Positions 10,827 to 22,097 of a DNA stretch of 64,000 bases are shown here, piece by piece. The translations under genes and the position numbers were made by a program. The stretch lies in contig NC_063157.1 of the NCBI RefSeq assembly GCF_020921035.1, forward strand, positions 12,188,001 through 12,252,000, read 5' to 3'. The notes under the pieces were generated by a model. The model was not told the DNA's origin. It did no database searches and saw only the letters and a program-made list of their open reading frames with translations. Every line of letters starts with the position of its first letter. Within the stretch, counting starts at the first letter, position 1. This stretch comes from Rhodamnia argentea. Lineage: Eukaryota > Streptophyta > Magnoliopsida > Myrtales > Myrtaceae.

Positions 10827-13800
10827 TTATATTTGAAAGGAACCAAATGTACAATGGATTTGGGCCTCAGAGCATGAGAGGACCTTTAGTACAACAGGTT
10901 GAGTTACAGCCCAATTACTAGGAAGCGCGCCACGCTGCTGGGCCCGGCACAACCAATGAGCAGCCTGGTTGGCCTCACGTGGGCAGTACCGAAAGCCCAG
11001 AAATCCAGATATGCGATCCATGAAGAAGCAGCATTCCTGCAGAATAGGGTACGTCTTCCACGAAGCTGATAGAGAGAGCTCAGGTTCGATCGCCGAAGGG
11101 GAAATTCGTCGGAGCAGGGCAAGATCTGTGATCACATTGGAACAATCTGATTCAATAAGAACGGGCGCCGGCAGCTGCTGTTCAAAACAGAAGCGAATTG
11201 CATCTCTGCATGCTATGGCTTCAATCTGCTCGGGTTCAGAGGCATTGGCGAAGTTGGCAAATCCCCCAACACAACAGCCTTGATCATTGCGAATAATGCC
11301 AGCGATGGCGCCAGTAGAGTCTCCAGGAAAAAGGGATCCGTCAACATTGATTTTCAGAGTACCTGCTGGGGGAGGTGTCCACCGAAAAGGTACTGGAGTA
11401 CATCCTGATTTGGGGTTTTTGTTACTAGGATTCCAGCGGGTGAAGTTTGTAACATTTGCAGATGCTGTGCTGATGACGCGCCAAGGATCGGGACGTTGCC
11501 GCCGGAATATAAAACTGTTACGGGCCTTCCAGAGGTGCCACAAAGTCTGAGCCACCATTGGCGGGGACGGGCCCTGATGATGGAGGTCAGCTTGCCAACA
11601 TTGTAATAGCCAATCCTCAATCCTTGTAACCTTCGTTGGATCAATATGTATATTAATCTCTGGGTTTGTCCACACATGCTTAGTCCAGGAACACAGCAAG
11701 AATAAGTGCTCAAGGGTTTCCGGTTGGCGTAGGCAAAGAGAGCATCGCGAGTCAGGTAAAATCTTACGCTTGCATAAGTTAACTGCAGTAGGTAACGCGT
11801 TTTGACAGATGCGCCATAAGAAATGTTTGATTCTGGGGGCACTGCAAGTCTCCATATATGCTGCCATAGTGAGGGGGGGCACTGGTAGGATGAAGATGGG
11901 TTAGTTGTCGGCTGTATAGGGGTGGCAGCACGAATCTTTGTATAAGCTGTTTTCACAGAATAAGTTCCTTGAGTAGATAGCGGCCAGACTAAACGGTCAT
12001 TAGGGCGAAGTGGATTGAGTGGAACTGCTAGAATCTCTCGGACAATTTGTGATAAGAAAAATGTACTAGCCAAGGATTCATTCCATTGGGTGGATGATGT
12101 GATGAGATCTGCAACCCAGTGAGGTTCACCCACTTGTGGTACGCCACCAATAGTGCCAGAGGGTAACCAGCGGTCTGATCTGATGCGAATTCGTGTGCCG
12201 TCACCCACTTGCCATTGGACATAGGGGGCAATACGATCTCTTCCAGCTAAGATGCTTTGCCAACCCCACGAGGGTCGACCCCCTCGAGTCGCTTCCCAAA
12301 AACTGGAGTGCGGGAAGTAAAGGCCTTTAAAAAGTGTCGCCCAAAGGCTACAGGGGTTGGAATGCAGCCTCCATGCTGTCTTCCCCAGCATGGCCATGTT
12401 AAAAGAAGTGAGATCTCGGAAGCCTAAACCACCTTCTTGTTTACTGTGCTTCAATAGGTCCCAACTCTTCCAATGTAGCCCTGTTTGAGCCTCGTAGTTT
12501 CTCCACCAGAATGATGCTACACGCCGCTCAATAGCCCGACATATAGAGATAGGCACCTTAAACACTGACATAGCATATTGCGGAATCGCTTGGATAACAG
12601 CCTTTATTAAGATTTCTTTTCCAGCCATGGAGAAAAGCTTTTCCTTCCATCCCTCTAGCTTACTATGAACCCGAGCTAATATCCAAGAAAAAGTTGTTTT
12701 TTGGTTTGCCCCCAATCAGAAGGCAGCCCAAGGTACTTCCTGTCTGGGAAATCTCTGGTACTCGCAATTCTCTGGCCAACATTTGTTTCAATGTAGATGG
12801 ACAATGGCTACTAAAAAGGACACCTGACTTGTTCAGGTTGACAACTTGTCCCGATGCATAACAGTACTGGTGGAGGATCTGCGCGAAAATCTGACACTCT
12901 GAAAGTTTTCCATCCATAAAAAAGATGGAATCATCTGCGAAGAGAAGGTGCGACAGCTTTGGGCAATAGCGATTGAGTTTAATACCGGATAAGCTGCCAT
13001 CCTGTATAGCTGCAGCTAGCATAGAAGAAAGTACATTAGAAACCAGGATAAAAAGGTATGGCGACAGTGGATCGCCCTGACGCAGTCCTCTAGATGGGTA
13101 GAAAGAGGGTAGCGGAGTCCCGTTGAGCTTGACACTGAAAGAAACGGATCGAACACAAGACATGATCCAAGAGACCCACTGCATGGCAAAACCCATTCTG
13201 AGAAGACAATCCTCCAGAAAATCCCATTCAACGCGATCATAAGCTTTGCGCATATCAAGTTTAAGAACAGCCTGATATCTTCGTTGTCGATGGCGAGTGC
13301 GGAGCCGGTGGAGGACTTCCTGGACTATCAGTATGTTGTCTTGAATTTGCTGTCCTGCAATGAACGCGCTTTGTTCCTTTGCTACTATAGTTGGCAATAA
13401 TGGCTTCAACCGATTGGCGAGAAGTTTGGAAATAATTTTGTAGGAATAGTTGCATAGACTGATAGGGCGGTATTGATCAAGACACTCCGGATGAGGCACT
13501 TTGGGCACAAGTGTAATATGACTATGATTCAAGGAGCCTGGTAAGATACCTGTGTTGAGAAAGGCCTGAACCATTTGAAGAAGGTCATGTTGAATAGTCT
13601 CCCAATGATATTGATAGAAGAGGCCACTCAAACCATCCGGGCCTGGTGCTTTGGATTTACCTAGCTGGAATACTGCTGTCCTCACCTCTTCCAGGGTAGT
13701 TGATTGAGTCAATGAGGAGTTCATGGAAGCTGTAATGGTCTGTTGACAGTGACTCAATATGGGATCATAGTGGCGCGGGCCTTGGCTCCGATAAAGATCA

Positions 13801-14991
13801 GCAAAATAGGAAATAACATGATCTTGTAGTTGCTGTGGATGACGAAGCCATATACCTTCAGCTGTTTTAAGGGTGGATAGGCGATTCCGCTGGCGACGTT
13901 GGATAGTGGTGGCATGGAAGAAACGAGTATTACGGTCACCATAAGTTAGCCATTGAAGTCGAGACCTTAAACCCCAATATTGCTCCTCCTGACGCCATAA
14001 GTCGTCAATCTGGTTTTTAAGTTCAGTGATGCGCATATCAGCATCAGCAGAGTATACCTGTCGATTAGTAAGGTCCTGAAGCTCTTGCTTGAGAGACTGA
14101 ATAGCCCTGGTAGCATGCGGAAATCGAAGTCGACTCCAAATTGAAAGACGACGTTGAACACGATGTAGCTTAACCAGAAAAGATTCACGCACCGAATGAG
14201 TGTCCAGCCATGCCTCCTTTACAACTCGGCTACAATCAGGATCCATATTCCAATATGCTTCATATTTGAAATAATGAACACGAGGAGGAGGTGGGGGATG
14301 AAGAGACACCAACAATGGAGAATGGTCGGAACCAATTGCTGGTAATGCAATAGCTTCAGCTTCTATATACTGTAAACGCCAGTCTAACGAACAGAAAACA
14401 CGATCAAGTTTCTCCTTTATCAATTCCAGCCCTTGTCGATTGTTAGACCAGGTAAATGCGCAACCCTTACAGTCAATCTCCATTAAAGAACATTCTGTCA
14501 TAAAGTTCCGAAAGGCTGAAATACGAAAGTTCTCAACCGGGCGGCCACCCACCTTTTCCCAACTATACATAAGCTCATTAAAGTCACCTAAGCATAGCCA
14601 CGGCTGCTGAAGATTCTCATGGATACTCTGGAGTTCGACCCAAAGACGTTGACGGCCTGGGAAATCATTAGGAGCATGGACAAAAGTGATCTCCATTTGT
14701 AGATGGCTATCTCGATCCATAAAAGACAAATGAACACACATATGTGAAGCAGATAAAATATTTACATCAACTCCCGCCGACCAAAAAATAGCAAGTCCTC
14801 CTGCCGTGCCAAGAGGAGCGACGGTATAGCTTTCCAAAAAATGGAGTTTTCTCCTGTGACGTAAGATAACCTCATCGGGTTGCTTCGTCTCCATAAGAAA
14901 CACCAAAGTGGGCCGCTCCCGGGCCACCAAAGCCCGGAGTTCACGAACTGTCAGAGGGTAACCCCTGACAGTTCCAACACAATATCGTCAT
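10827..14991 (-). pseudogene. LINE ORF2 (endonuclease-RT-RNase H), frameshifted
   Basis: ORF2 would begin at ATG 14991 (MTILCWNCQG), but frame is lost at about 14960, 12750-12700 and 11840. At least three to four small indels are needed to read it through. Visible blocks: apurinic-type endonuclease (LVFLMETK, CLGDFNELMY, and SDHSPLLV near the end of the domain); reverse transcriptase (YRPISLCNYSYKIISK, QSAFIAGQ, SRGLRQGDPLSPYLF, and the catalytic FADD); a zf-RVT domain (HFLWRICQNALPT, with paired cysteines); and a C-terminal RNase H domain (INVDGSLFPG, RYCPREANQAAHWL). The stop codon at 10827 is followed by about 20 nt and then the poly(A) tail. The plant LINE RNase H domain is present to its end. 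Not functional as it stands. Confidence 0.93.
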
Positions 14992-15270
14992 GGAGTACGT
15001 GGTAGCTTATTAGGGCTAGCTACCAAAGCCCATGTAGAATGTTCCCCCGCTTGGATAATTGGAGTGTCAACAAGCTGCGGGTCAGAAACTGAGTGTAGTG
15101 ATTGGTGTGGAGCCACGTAAGGAGAAAAGCGACGAGGTTTTTTAGAAAGGGCGCCCACCTGGCTTTTATCTTTATGTTTCCTGGTTGTTTTAGTCTGAAC
15201 TGAGAGCTGTGGGGGTGTGGCCTGCGCTATAGCTTTCCCTTTATAGTCACCAGGAGAAGATACAGCACCT
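14988..15270 (-). pseudogene. LINE ORF1, C-terminal remnant
   Basis: About 93 codons in frame up to a stop at 14988, basic and Ser/Pro-rich (KTTRKHKDKSQ, KKPRRFSPYVAPHQ), overlapping the ORF2 start. The zinc-knuckle and RNA-binding parts of ORF1 are missing. The open frame continues by chance through the target duplication into flanking DNA, so the boundary at 15270 comes from the duplication, not from the frame. Confidence 0.7.
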
Positions 15271-15286
15271 AACAGTTTATTGTGTT
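15271..15286. repeat. LINE target-site duplication, right copy
   Basis: Identical 16-bp partner of 10780-10795. It marks the truncated 5' end of the LINE. Confidence 0.9.
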
Positions 15287-15439
15287 GACACAAGATTTTT
15301 TGCCGGAAAATTAAACATTTGCACCTGTTGCCAATAAGAAAATAAAAAAAAAATAACAATACCAAAATAAAAAGAGAGAGAAGGAAAATAATTAAAAAAA
15401 AGGATCCAATTCGGTCCTCATCGAAAGGGCCTGACCTGA

Positions 15440-15813
15440 TCAAGTTGGAGCAGCCCGGGCCCGGTCCTAATCATCACGTGCGCGGACGACTCTCGCGGAA
15501 TTTTCTCTTCCTCTCCGAGTGGAAACTTGAAGCTCCTCCGTCGCGCTCGACTCTTCCCTCGTCACCATCATCAACACCGCCGCTTCAGCTTGGCGATAAT
15601 CTCTCTCCTCTTCGTCATTCTCTCCACTGCTCATCGTTGCGCCCTCTCCGTCAGTCCCTTTCCGCGGATTCTGATCCCTCCATGTCCGGCCACAATCGCC
15701 ACCGCCTCTATTTCCGTCGGTAGACAGTCGTTCCCGCTATTTTTTCAGGATTAGCGTGGTTCAGATCGTCTCGTTGCGGTTCTACTCCGGTGGCTTATTC
15801 CTTGTGGCGTCCA
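15440..15813 (+). other. Orphan first-exon-like segment
   Basis: A GC- and CT-rich stretch that resembles a plant 5' leader and first exon. It carries short overlapping open frames (for example from 15445 and 15527) and a plausible donor CCAG|GTAGCA at 15814. A G-box-like CACGTG lies at about 15475. No downstream exon of a recognisable gene follows before the nodulin-like pseudogene on the other strand. It may be the abandoned 5' end of a gene or an unannotated non-coding leader. Confidence 0.25.
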
Positions 15814-15820
15814 GGTAGCA

Positions 15821-15845
<25 letters not shown>
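15821..15845. repeat. (TC)n microsatellite
   Basis: About twelve uninterrupted TC units just downstream of the orphan first-exon-like segment. Confidence 0.9.
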
Positions 15846-15851
<6 letters not shown>

Positions 15852-16238
15852 CTGGTTTGAGCTTAATTTTGCTCGCTCGCTCTTTCCTTCATGCTAAGAC
15901 AACCAGAGATTTCGCAAGAGAATTTTGTGTTTCTCGATTTGTTGTTGTGCTCCCATGTTCGTGTTTGAAATACAGCAATGCCAAGAATTTTGTGTTTCTC
16001 GAGCTGTTGCCACTCCTTCTTGTGGGCGTTTCGTTGGTCACCCAGGGCCTGGGAGTTGGCAAATTCCCTACAGCAGTACTGGCACTCGAACTTCCGATCG
16101 GCGGCGGAGGAGGATACTCGTCGGACGGGGAAGGGCTCATCTTGTCGGACGTGGGGTCTAGTTTAGGTGGTTCGGGCTCATCTTCTTGGCGGTGAAGTTG
16201 AAGCCGAAGAAAAGGGAAGGGAAGGGGAAGGGGAAGGA

Positions 16239-16262
16239 ATATATATATATATATATATATTA
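16239..16262. repeat. (AT)n microsatellite
   Basis: About eleven AT units directly after a GGGAA-rich purine tract. Likely to be length-polymorphic. Confidence 0.9.
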
Positions 16263-16324
16263 AAATATTAGGTTGTCGGTCGGTCAACATTCACGTAAGC
16301 GCCGATCGATCAAAATTCGTCGAT

Positions 16325-16450
16325 GGACTGAAGATTGGCATAATTGCAAAATGTTTATGATTAAATTGCTAAAAAAAAAGGTTGAATGAATTGGCATAAT
16401 TACAAAAAGTTTATGATTTTTTTGGTAATTTTTCCCATAAATTTTTCTAA
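16325..16450. repeat. Partial arm of the 'aggactaaattgg' MITE family
   Basis: Degenerate repeats of 'ttggcataattgcaaaa' with 'gtttatgatt' resemble the right arm of the MULE-like elements described elsewhere in this window. No left arm or target duplication was found. Confidence 0.5.
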
Positions 16451-16663
16451 GACCTCACAATAATTTTTAATAATTTTTTTTTTTTTGTGACCCAAAATAA
16501 TCTATTAGATTTACGGCCACTCGAAAATCAATTCTCCGTGTCCCTAAACAAGGATATTTCCTTAAATATGAGAAAGGAGTATATCCTAACTCCTATGGAA
16601 GACCATAATGAATGTACTCAATTAGATACTACCTCATTGCTTTAAAAAAAAAAAAAATTGCTA

Positions 16664-17310
16664 CTACCTCCATACTTTTTGAATAGGACTTGCGCGTGCG
16701 TGCGTACGACGGTCCCAAGTAAGCAAAGACGTCCCCAAATGAGCTCTGCGCTTAGCTAACAATCTAACAACACTTATTGAAACACTCAACAATGGAGAAA
16801 TTGCGGTCTCAATAGCCTTGCTAAAGAGGTAGCCGCAGAGAGACGAGATCAGCCGCCCAATGAACCCAAACGACGACGAGAGATCGGCCAGTGACGACGT
16901 TTTCAAGCTCCCCGGGGCCTCGGCGATCTGCACCAAGTTGTTGAGGAACACGAGCCCGAGTGTCGCCCCCGAACGTGTACATGAAAATGCGGAGCCGGAA
17001 TTCGACGCAGCTTCACCATCACTCTGGCTCCGACCTCATCTCTTGGGGCGACCCCAACAACTATTTCTTCTCGGTCACCGACCTGGGGATGAGCCTCTGA
17101 CTTGAGCATGCTCTAGTCTCGGTCTTGCTCGCCGTTCCTTCGCTCACCGCCACCTCGTGTGCCCTCTTCTCGATGCGGGCTAGGACGTGCTTGATACATT
17201 CTGCAAGCCGTATAACGATGGGAATCAGGAGGAAGATGCCCATCCCCATTGCATTATGCGCCGCCAGCAACGCGCCCAAGACCGACCCCATACTAGTCAC
17301 CAAATTCCGA
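16664..17310 (-). pseudogene. Nodulin-like MFS transporter fragment
   Basis: Read on the minus strand, 17303-17061 gives a hydrophobic helix (GIFLLIPIVIRLAECIKHVL) then a basic loop. 16977-16664 gives TFGG, then, after a frameshift, TLGLVFLNNLVQIAEAPG and SSLADLSSSFGFIGRLIS. The latter matches the membrane signature I know from plant nodulin-like / NFD4-like major facilitator proteins (LNNLGQIAES...SSFGFFGRL). Frame is lost at least at about 16965 and about 17060, the N-terminal helices are absent, and no intact start exists. Non-functional remnant. The closest subfamily is uncertain. Confidence 0.65.
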
Positions 17311-17510
17311 TTGCGATCGTTATGATGAATACGATTATGAAGAGGGGATGAGCACTTTTGCCCGCCCCTGGACCATCGGCATCGACAATTATTGATAGAT
17401 TAGGTTCATACTAAAAGGCATAATTGTCATTGTATTGTGTTAGCCCTAAACCTTATGTATATATTGTAAATTACTTCATCAATACAAGTTAAGTTTGTCC
17501 ATACACCACA

Positions 17511-17522
17511 TGGTATTAGAGC
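17511..17522 (+). other. Retrotransposon primer-binding site
   Basis: TGGTATTAGAGC differs at one base from TGGTATCAGAGC, the initiator-Met tRNA complement used by plant copia elements. It directly follows the LTR-ending CA. Confidence 0.85.
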
Positions 17523-17672
17523 GATGATGCTTGAAGGCCGTATCTCACGTCCTCTCTCTCTTCGGCCTTCTTGGTCGTGATCATCTGATGTTGCTGCTAT
17601 AGAGAAGAGGCTGTGACATTGATGCCCACCTACGTTGGAGTGGCTTCGATCCAACTCTAGGATTTCTTTCGG

Positions 17673-19104
17673 TTGCTGGCCCTTGAATCTTCCAGATCTG
17701 CGAAGCCTGCTTTAGATCCGCAAGTCGCCATTGCAACCGGGATTTCAAACTCTTCAGCCACCGTTCCCGCACATGAGCGACCGGATAGCCTTTATTTTAT
17801 GCATCATTTCGATAACTCTAGATCTAATCTCGTCGGCATGCTCTTTACGGGCGAGAATTACAAAAATTGGTCCCACGCCATGGAGATTGCCCTTTTCGCC
17901 AAGAACAAGATGGTGTTTGTTACTCCAGAAATAAAAAAAAAAAAATCACTCTCAACCGATCCCGCCTATGTGTCTTGGATTCGTATGAACAATATGATTC
18001 TCTCCTAGATTCTTAATTCCATCCATCTAGATTTGGTGTCCACGGTTCTCTACACAGAGTCGGTTGCTAATGTCTGGACCGATCTCCGTGAACGTTTTTC
18101 GCTATCGAATGATCCTAGGATATTTCATCTCGAGCAAACGATTTGTACCCTTGCTCAACGTGACGATCTTGTAACCAAGTACTGCAACAACTTGCCAAGC
18201 TGCTGGGATGAATTGAATAATTTGGATCCATTACAACAATGCTCTTGTTCGATTCATTCTACCATCACCACACAACAAGAGAATTGGCGCTTGTTTCAAT
18301 GGGTCTCAACTTGAGGTACGCTAATGCTGTCAGTTAGATTTTACTAATGAATCCGTTCCCTAGTGTTGCACATGCATATGCACTAGTTCTTCAAGATGAA
18401 TCGCACCGCCATATCCAATCGGACCGCCCATTGTCCGATCATACCAGTACTTTGGGTAGCACTCACAAAACCATGGTTCGCGGCCATCTATGAATTCCTC
18501 ATCCCATGGACTGCTTGACTCTCTTGGTGCTCCCACTCCGTCCGCTAACCTAGCTAAGCGGACGAACACATCCCGTGGCCGAGAAAGATGCGTCCACTGT
18601 GGCATCCTGGGACATACACGAGATGTGTGTTATCGACTTCATGGCTTTCCTCCCAACCAAAAGCAGCGGCGTGGACAACCATCTACCTCCTCTTGGCCTG
18701 CGAACAATAAGTCCAGCCATATTTTCAATGCAACACCTCTTCCATTCACAAATGATCAATATAAGCAAGCGACGCGCTTGCTACAAAAGGTGAACATCCC
18801 GAAAGCCAAAATCTTAGGTAATGTTCTTGGCTTATCTTCGAATTCATTTAATTTCGATACTTAGGTTATTGACACCGGTGCCACTGACCACATCACATTT
18901 GAACCCCATCATCTTACAAACCCGACATACTATCCCTCTCCACATCCCACCGTTGGAATTCCGAATGGTGTTGGTGTCCCCGTGACATCACACGGTTCGG
19001 ACCCTCTTATCCCAACTATCTTCCTTGATAATGTCCTTTGTGCTCCCTCTCTCAAATACAACTTATTATCAATCTCCAAGCTCACTCAAACCTTAAACTA
19101 CTTA
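17673..19104 (+). pseudogene. Copia gag and protease start, degenerate
   Basis: Gag reads LFTGENYKNWSHAMEIAL (retrotran_gag/UBN2 N-terminus), an in-frame TAG at 18006, then VWTDLRERFSLSNDPRIFHL. After further frame loss comes the zinc knuckle (CVHCGILGHTRDVCYRLHG), near 18590-18650. A stop at 18862 precedes VIDTGATDHIT, the aspartic protease active site (DTGA), and then LLSISKLTQTLNYL. Gene order and motifs are those of a copia polyprotein. Several stops and shifts make it inactive. Confidence 0.9.
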
Positions 19105-19939
19105 GGGCCTGCATAGTAACTATTCTCATTCTCTGATTCTCATTCTGATCCAGAAAAAGCGATTCTGGTTCAAATGAAATTTTTGATTCTATTCTTGAAT
19201 GAGTTTTAGAGAATCAGAACGTGTTTGATAAGCGCACAAAATTTATGTTTCAAAAAAATGATTATTTCCCTATTTTTTTCATTTAAGTCAAATAACTATG
19301 CGGTTAATTTATAAAATTTCATCATAAATTAAAGACTAATTTTCAATGCACACTCAAATAATTTAAAATACATTATTTTTTAGCATGTCATGAATGAAAT
19401 ACAAATTTTAACATATGATGTTTAAAGTTCTTTAAATGTTGTGTTTTCTAAATACATAGAAACATCTTGTGACACTTATCGTATGCATGTTGGATGCCCT
19501 CATCCTCCGCAATATTCTTTGTAGGAGAGTGAAATCTATGAAATTTATGAAATTTAGGCCCAACTTTATGAAAATAAGGTCAAACTAGCATAAAGCTTTT
19601 TCTATTTTTTAGGATTTTCTAAATTTTTTGTTATTTTTTAAAAAAATTATTTTTTAATGTTATTTTTATTAGGTAGAGGGGAAAAAATGACGAGAAAATT
19701 ACAAGGAAAAAGTGAGAGATGTGAGACTTCATTCTGTTTGGTATTTTCAAAAGTCATTCTTTTTCCAGAAGCAAATTTTTTTTGCTTCTGGATTTTACTC
19801 TAAAACTGATACTAATTCTCCAAAATTGATTCTGGGAACAGAATCAGAATCAGAATTATTTACGTTACCAAACAGCATTATCATTTTTTACTATTCTGGG
19901 ATGAGAATCGGAGAATGAGAATGGTTACCATGCAAGCCC
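19105..19939. mobile_element. PIF/Harbinger-type MITE, copy 1
   Basis: 835 bp bounded by TTA duplications (19102-19104 and 19940-19942). Terminal inverted repeats of about 29 bp: the left begins GGGCCTGCATAGTAAC, the right (reversed) begins GGGCTTGCATGGTAAC, and both continue into 'attctcattctc'. The interior is AT-rich without coding capacity. The TTA target and GGGCC terminus fit Tourist-like Harbinger MITEs. It is inserted inside the copia protease region, so it is younger than that element. Confidence 0.85.
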
Positions 19940-19960
19940 TTAGTCACTTTTTTTCTCTAA

Positions 19961-20999
19961 TTCGCCTTTGGTAACGCAAATAAATTTGACTACGATTCTG
20001 TTTGCATAATTAGTTTTAGAGAATTAGAATCGATTTTAAAGCAAAATCCAGAAAAAGAAAAGTTGGTTTAGGTGTGAAAAAGAATCACTTTTGATAATCA
20101 CAAAACAAAATGAAGTCTCACACCTCTCACTTTTCCCTTTCAGTTCTCTCATTACTTTTCCCTCAACCTAATAAAAATAAAATAAAAATAAAAAAATTTC
20201 AAAAAAATTAGAAAATTTTTAAAAAATCACAAAAAATTTAGAAAATCCCTAAAAATAGAATAAGCTTATATTAGGCTAGTTTGACCTAATTTTCATAAAT
20301 TTGGGCCTAAATTTCCTAGATTTCATAGATCTCACTCTTTTGCAAAAAATGTCACAGAAAATGATGGCATCCAACATGTGGATGATAACATATATACTCG
20401 TAGCCATGCGTTACAAAATGTAATCATCTATACGTAGAGCTGAAGCAAAACACCCACTTGAATTTAGGACAAAAGCTGGAAAATGATAGTGAAGGACTTG
20501 TACTTCGTATCAAGCGGGATAAATTTTTTTTTGTCGGTAGATAATTTGGTTATTCGGATGCTATGTTTGTATGTATTTTGGACAACACATTATTTAAATA
20601 AAAAATGAGTTCTTAATATGGAAACTATCTCATGCTTCAATTGAACTTCAAACGTAATGTATTAAAATTTGTGTTTCATTTATGACATGCTAAAAAATAT
20701 TGTATTTTAAATTATTTTAGTATGCATTGAAAATTAGTCTTCAATTTATGATGAAATTTTACAAAGTAACTACATAGTTATTTGACTTAAATGAAAAATT
20801 AGGAAAAGAAATAGTTTTTTGAAACAAAAATTTTGTGCGGTTATCAAACGTGTTTCTATTCCGGAAATAGAAATTTTGGGCGGTTATCAAATGCGTTCTG
20901 ATTCTCTAAAACTTATGCAAGAATAGAATCCAAAAAATTTGTTTTAATCATAATCGGTTTTTCGAAAAAAAAAAAAAAAAAAGGTTACCATGCGCAGCC
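19961..20999. mobile_element. Harbinger-type MITE, copy 2, inverted
   Basis: About 1,039 bp, flanked by TAA at 19958-19960 and 21000-21002. The right terminus reversed reads GGCTGCGCATGGTAACC. The left terminus is eroded (CGCCTTTGGTAAC). The interior is the reverse complement of much of copy 1 (compare the phrase around 19320-19400 with that around 20690-20770). Only about 20 bp of copia sequence separate the two, so together they form a large imperfect palindrome. Confidence 0.7.
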
Positions 21000-21002
21000 T
21001 AA

Positions 21003-22088
21003 GATCCCATAGTTCTTGGAGGTTGGCACATTGAATATTGTTGGAATTTATGGAAGAACCGCGGACCGCCCATGTAGGCTATTCACGGCAATGCGTGAAA
21101 GACAAGGTACGCGGGATTGGTTCCCATCAGATATAATTGGTAATTACTCAACCCGATCCATGTGTCGAACCCTTAAAAAGGTGCTCATGCTACCCATGGT
21201 GGTGACTGTTTTCGGATGAGTCGCACTTATAAATCATATCACAAGCCATATCCCATAGACGTGTGATTTCGGGTATCGCGGAACCATTGAGTTTAATTCA
21301 CACATTGTTAAGTATAAACACTTAATCCCGTATCTTTGGTCCATCTATCGAGTTTCGACTCACGTTGACCTTGTCCATAAGATTAGCGAAGCATTCACGA
21401 AGAAGTACAAGAACAAGTGAGGAATCAACACTTCAGATATGTACTATTAACAATTGTTAACTGCCATGCCACCATCTTGTTTAATGAAATTTTCGCATAG
21501 GTTGACTACTTGATGAACATACACAATGTCAGGAGCTAGCTTGATAACTAGAAAACAAACAGAACACAAAAAAGAAAGAAAATGCCATGGAGTTGTTGAC
21601 AAAATGTTCGATCCCATGGCTTTTTACACTCGCGCACAAAAGACAACGCCAGCACCGGCCCCGCTACAACAAGAGAGAGAGAGAGAGAGAGAAATAAAAA
21701 AAATAAAAATAAAAAGAATACAAACTATTAAAATATTATTAAAAAATGGCGTGTCTGAACTAGAGGCCGACCGATGTCCACGTCAGCAATGTCCGGCCAA
21801 AATTAACCTGAAGGACTAAATTGGCTCGAGGTTAAAAATTTTAGGACAAAATTAGGATATAGCACTTTTTTGACACTTTTCCTGAAAGTGGATATATGAT
21901 CATCAAGACTCAACTAAGTGCGAGCTAAGGGAACTTGTATTGACCACAGCACGGGATTATATATGCACCCATTTTAATTTATATGTACTGCTTTAATTAT
22001 TTGATCGCATCAAGTTGAAAAGGCAAGGAGAGGAGAGATTTATCCAAAAAGAATTCAATGGTAATCTTGACTTAGATAGTTAAACTGT
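21003..22088. other. Non-coding; fragments of older repeats
   Basis: 21003-21480 has no family resemblance; it may be rearranged copia sequence. An (AG)n tract occupies 21672-21692. The stretch 21795-21880 ends in 'ttttttgacacttttcc', the right terminus of the MULE-like family, without a left partner. Confidence 0.4.
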
Positions 22089-22097
22089 GGGAATTCC

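Larger units (their letters stand above)
10796..15270 (-). mobile_element. 5'-truncated L1-type LINE retrotransposon
   Basis: The element runs on the minus strand, from 15270 (5') to an 11-nt A tail (T run 10796-10806). It is bounded by identical 16-bp duplications. The 4,475 bp hold the end of ORF1 and a degenerate ORF2. Order in ORF2: endonuclease, reverse transcriptase, zinc-finger domain, RNase H. Plant L1 elements of this type are usually longer, with a full ORF1, so the 5' end was lost, as commonly happens during target-primed reverse transcription. The intact duplication argues for a fairly recent insertion, while the frameshifts argue that this copy or its parent was already inactive. 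It sits upstream of the TSB type 2 promoter and splits a sequence that also ends in an A run. Confidence 0.95.
17420..19104 (+). mobile_element. Ty1/copia retrotransposon remnant (5' part)
   Basis: The likely end of a 5' LTR (ending in CA at 17510) is followed at once by a primer-binding site. Next come gag and the start of the protease region. The LTR left border is not clear. No integrase, reverse transcriptase or 3' LTR is visible. The frame is closed by several stops. The copy is cut by the MITE insertion at 19105, and a short matching stretch (reading LVTFF) resumes after it. Confidence 0.85.
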
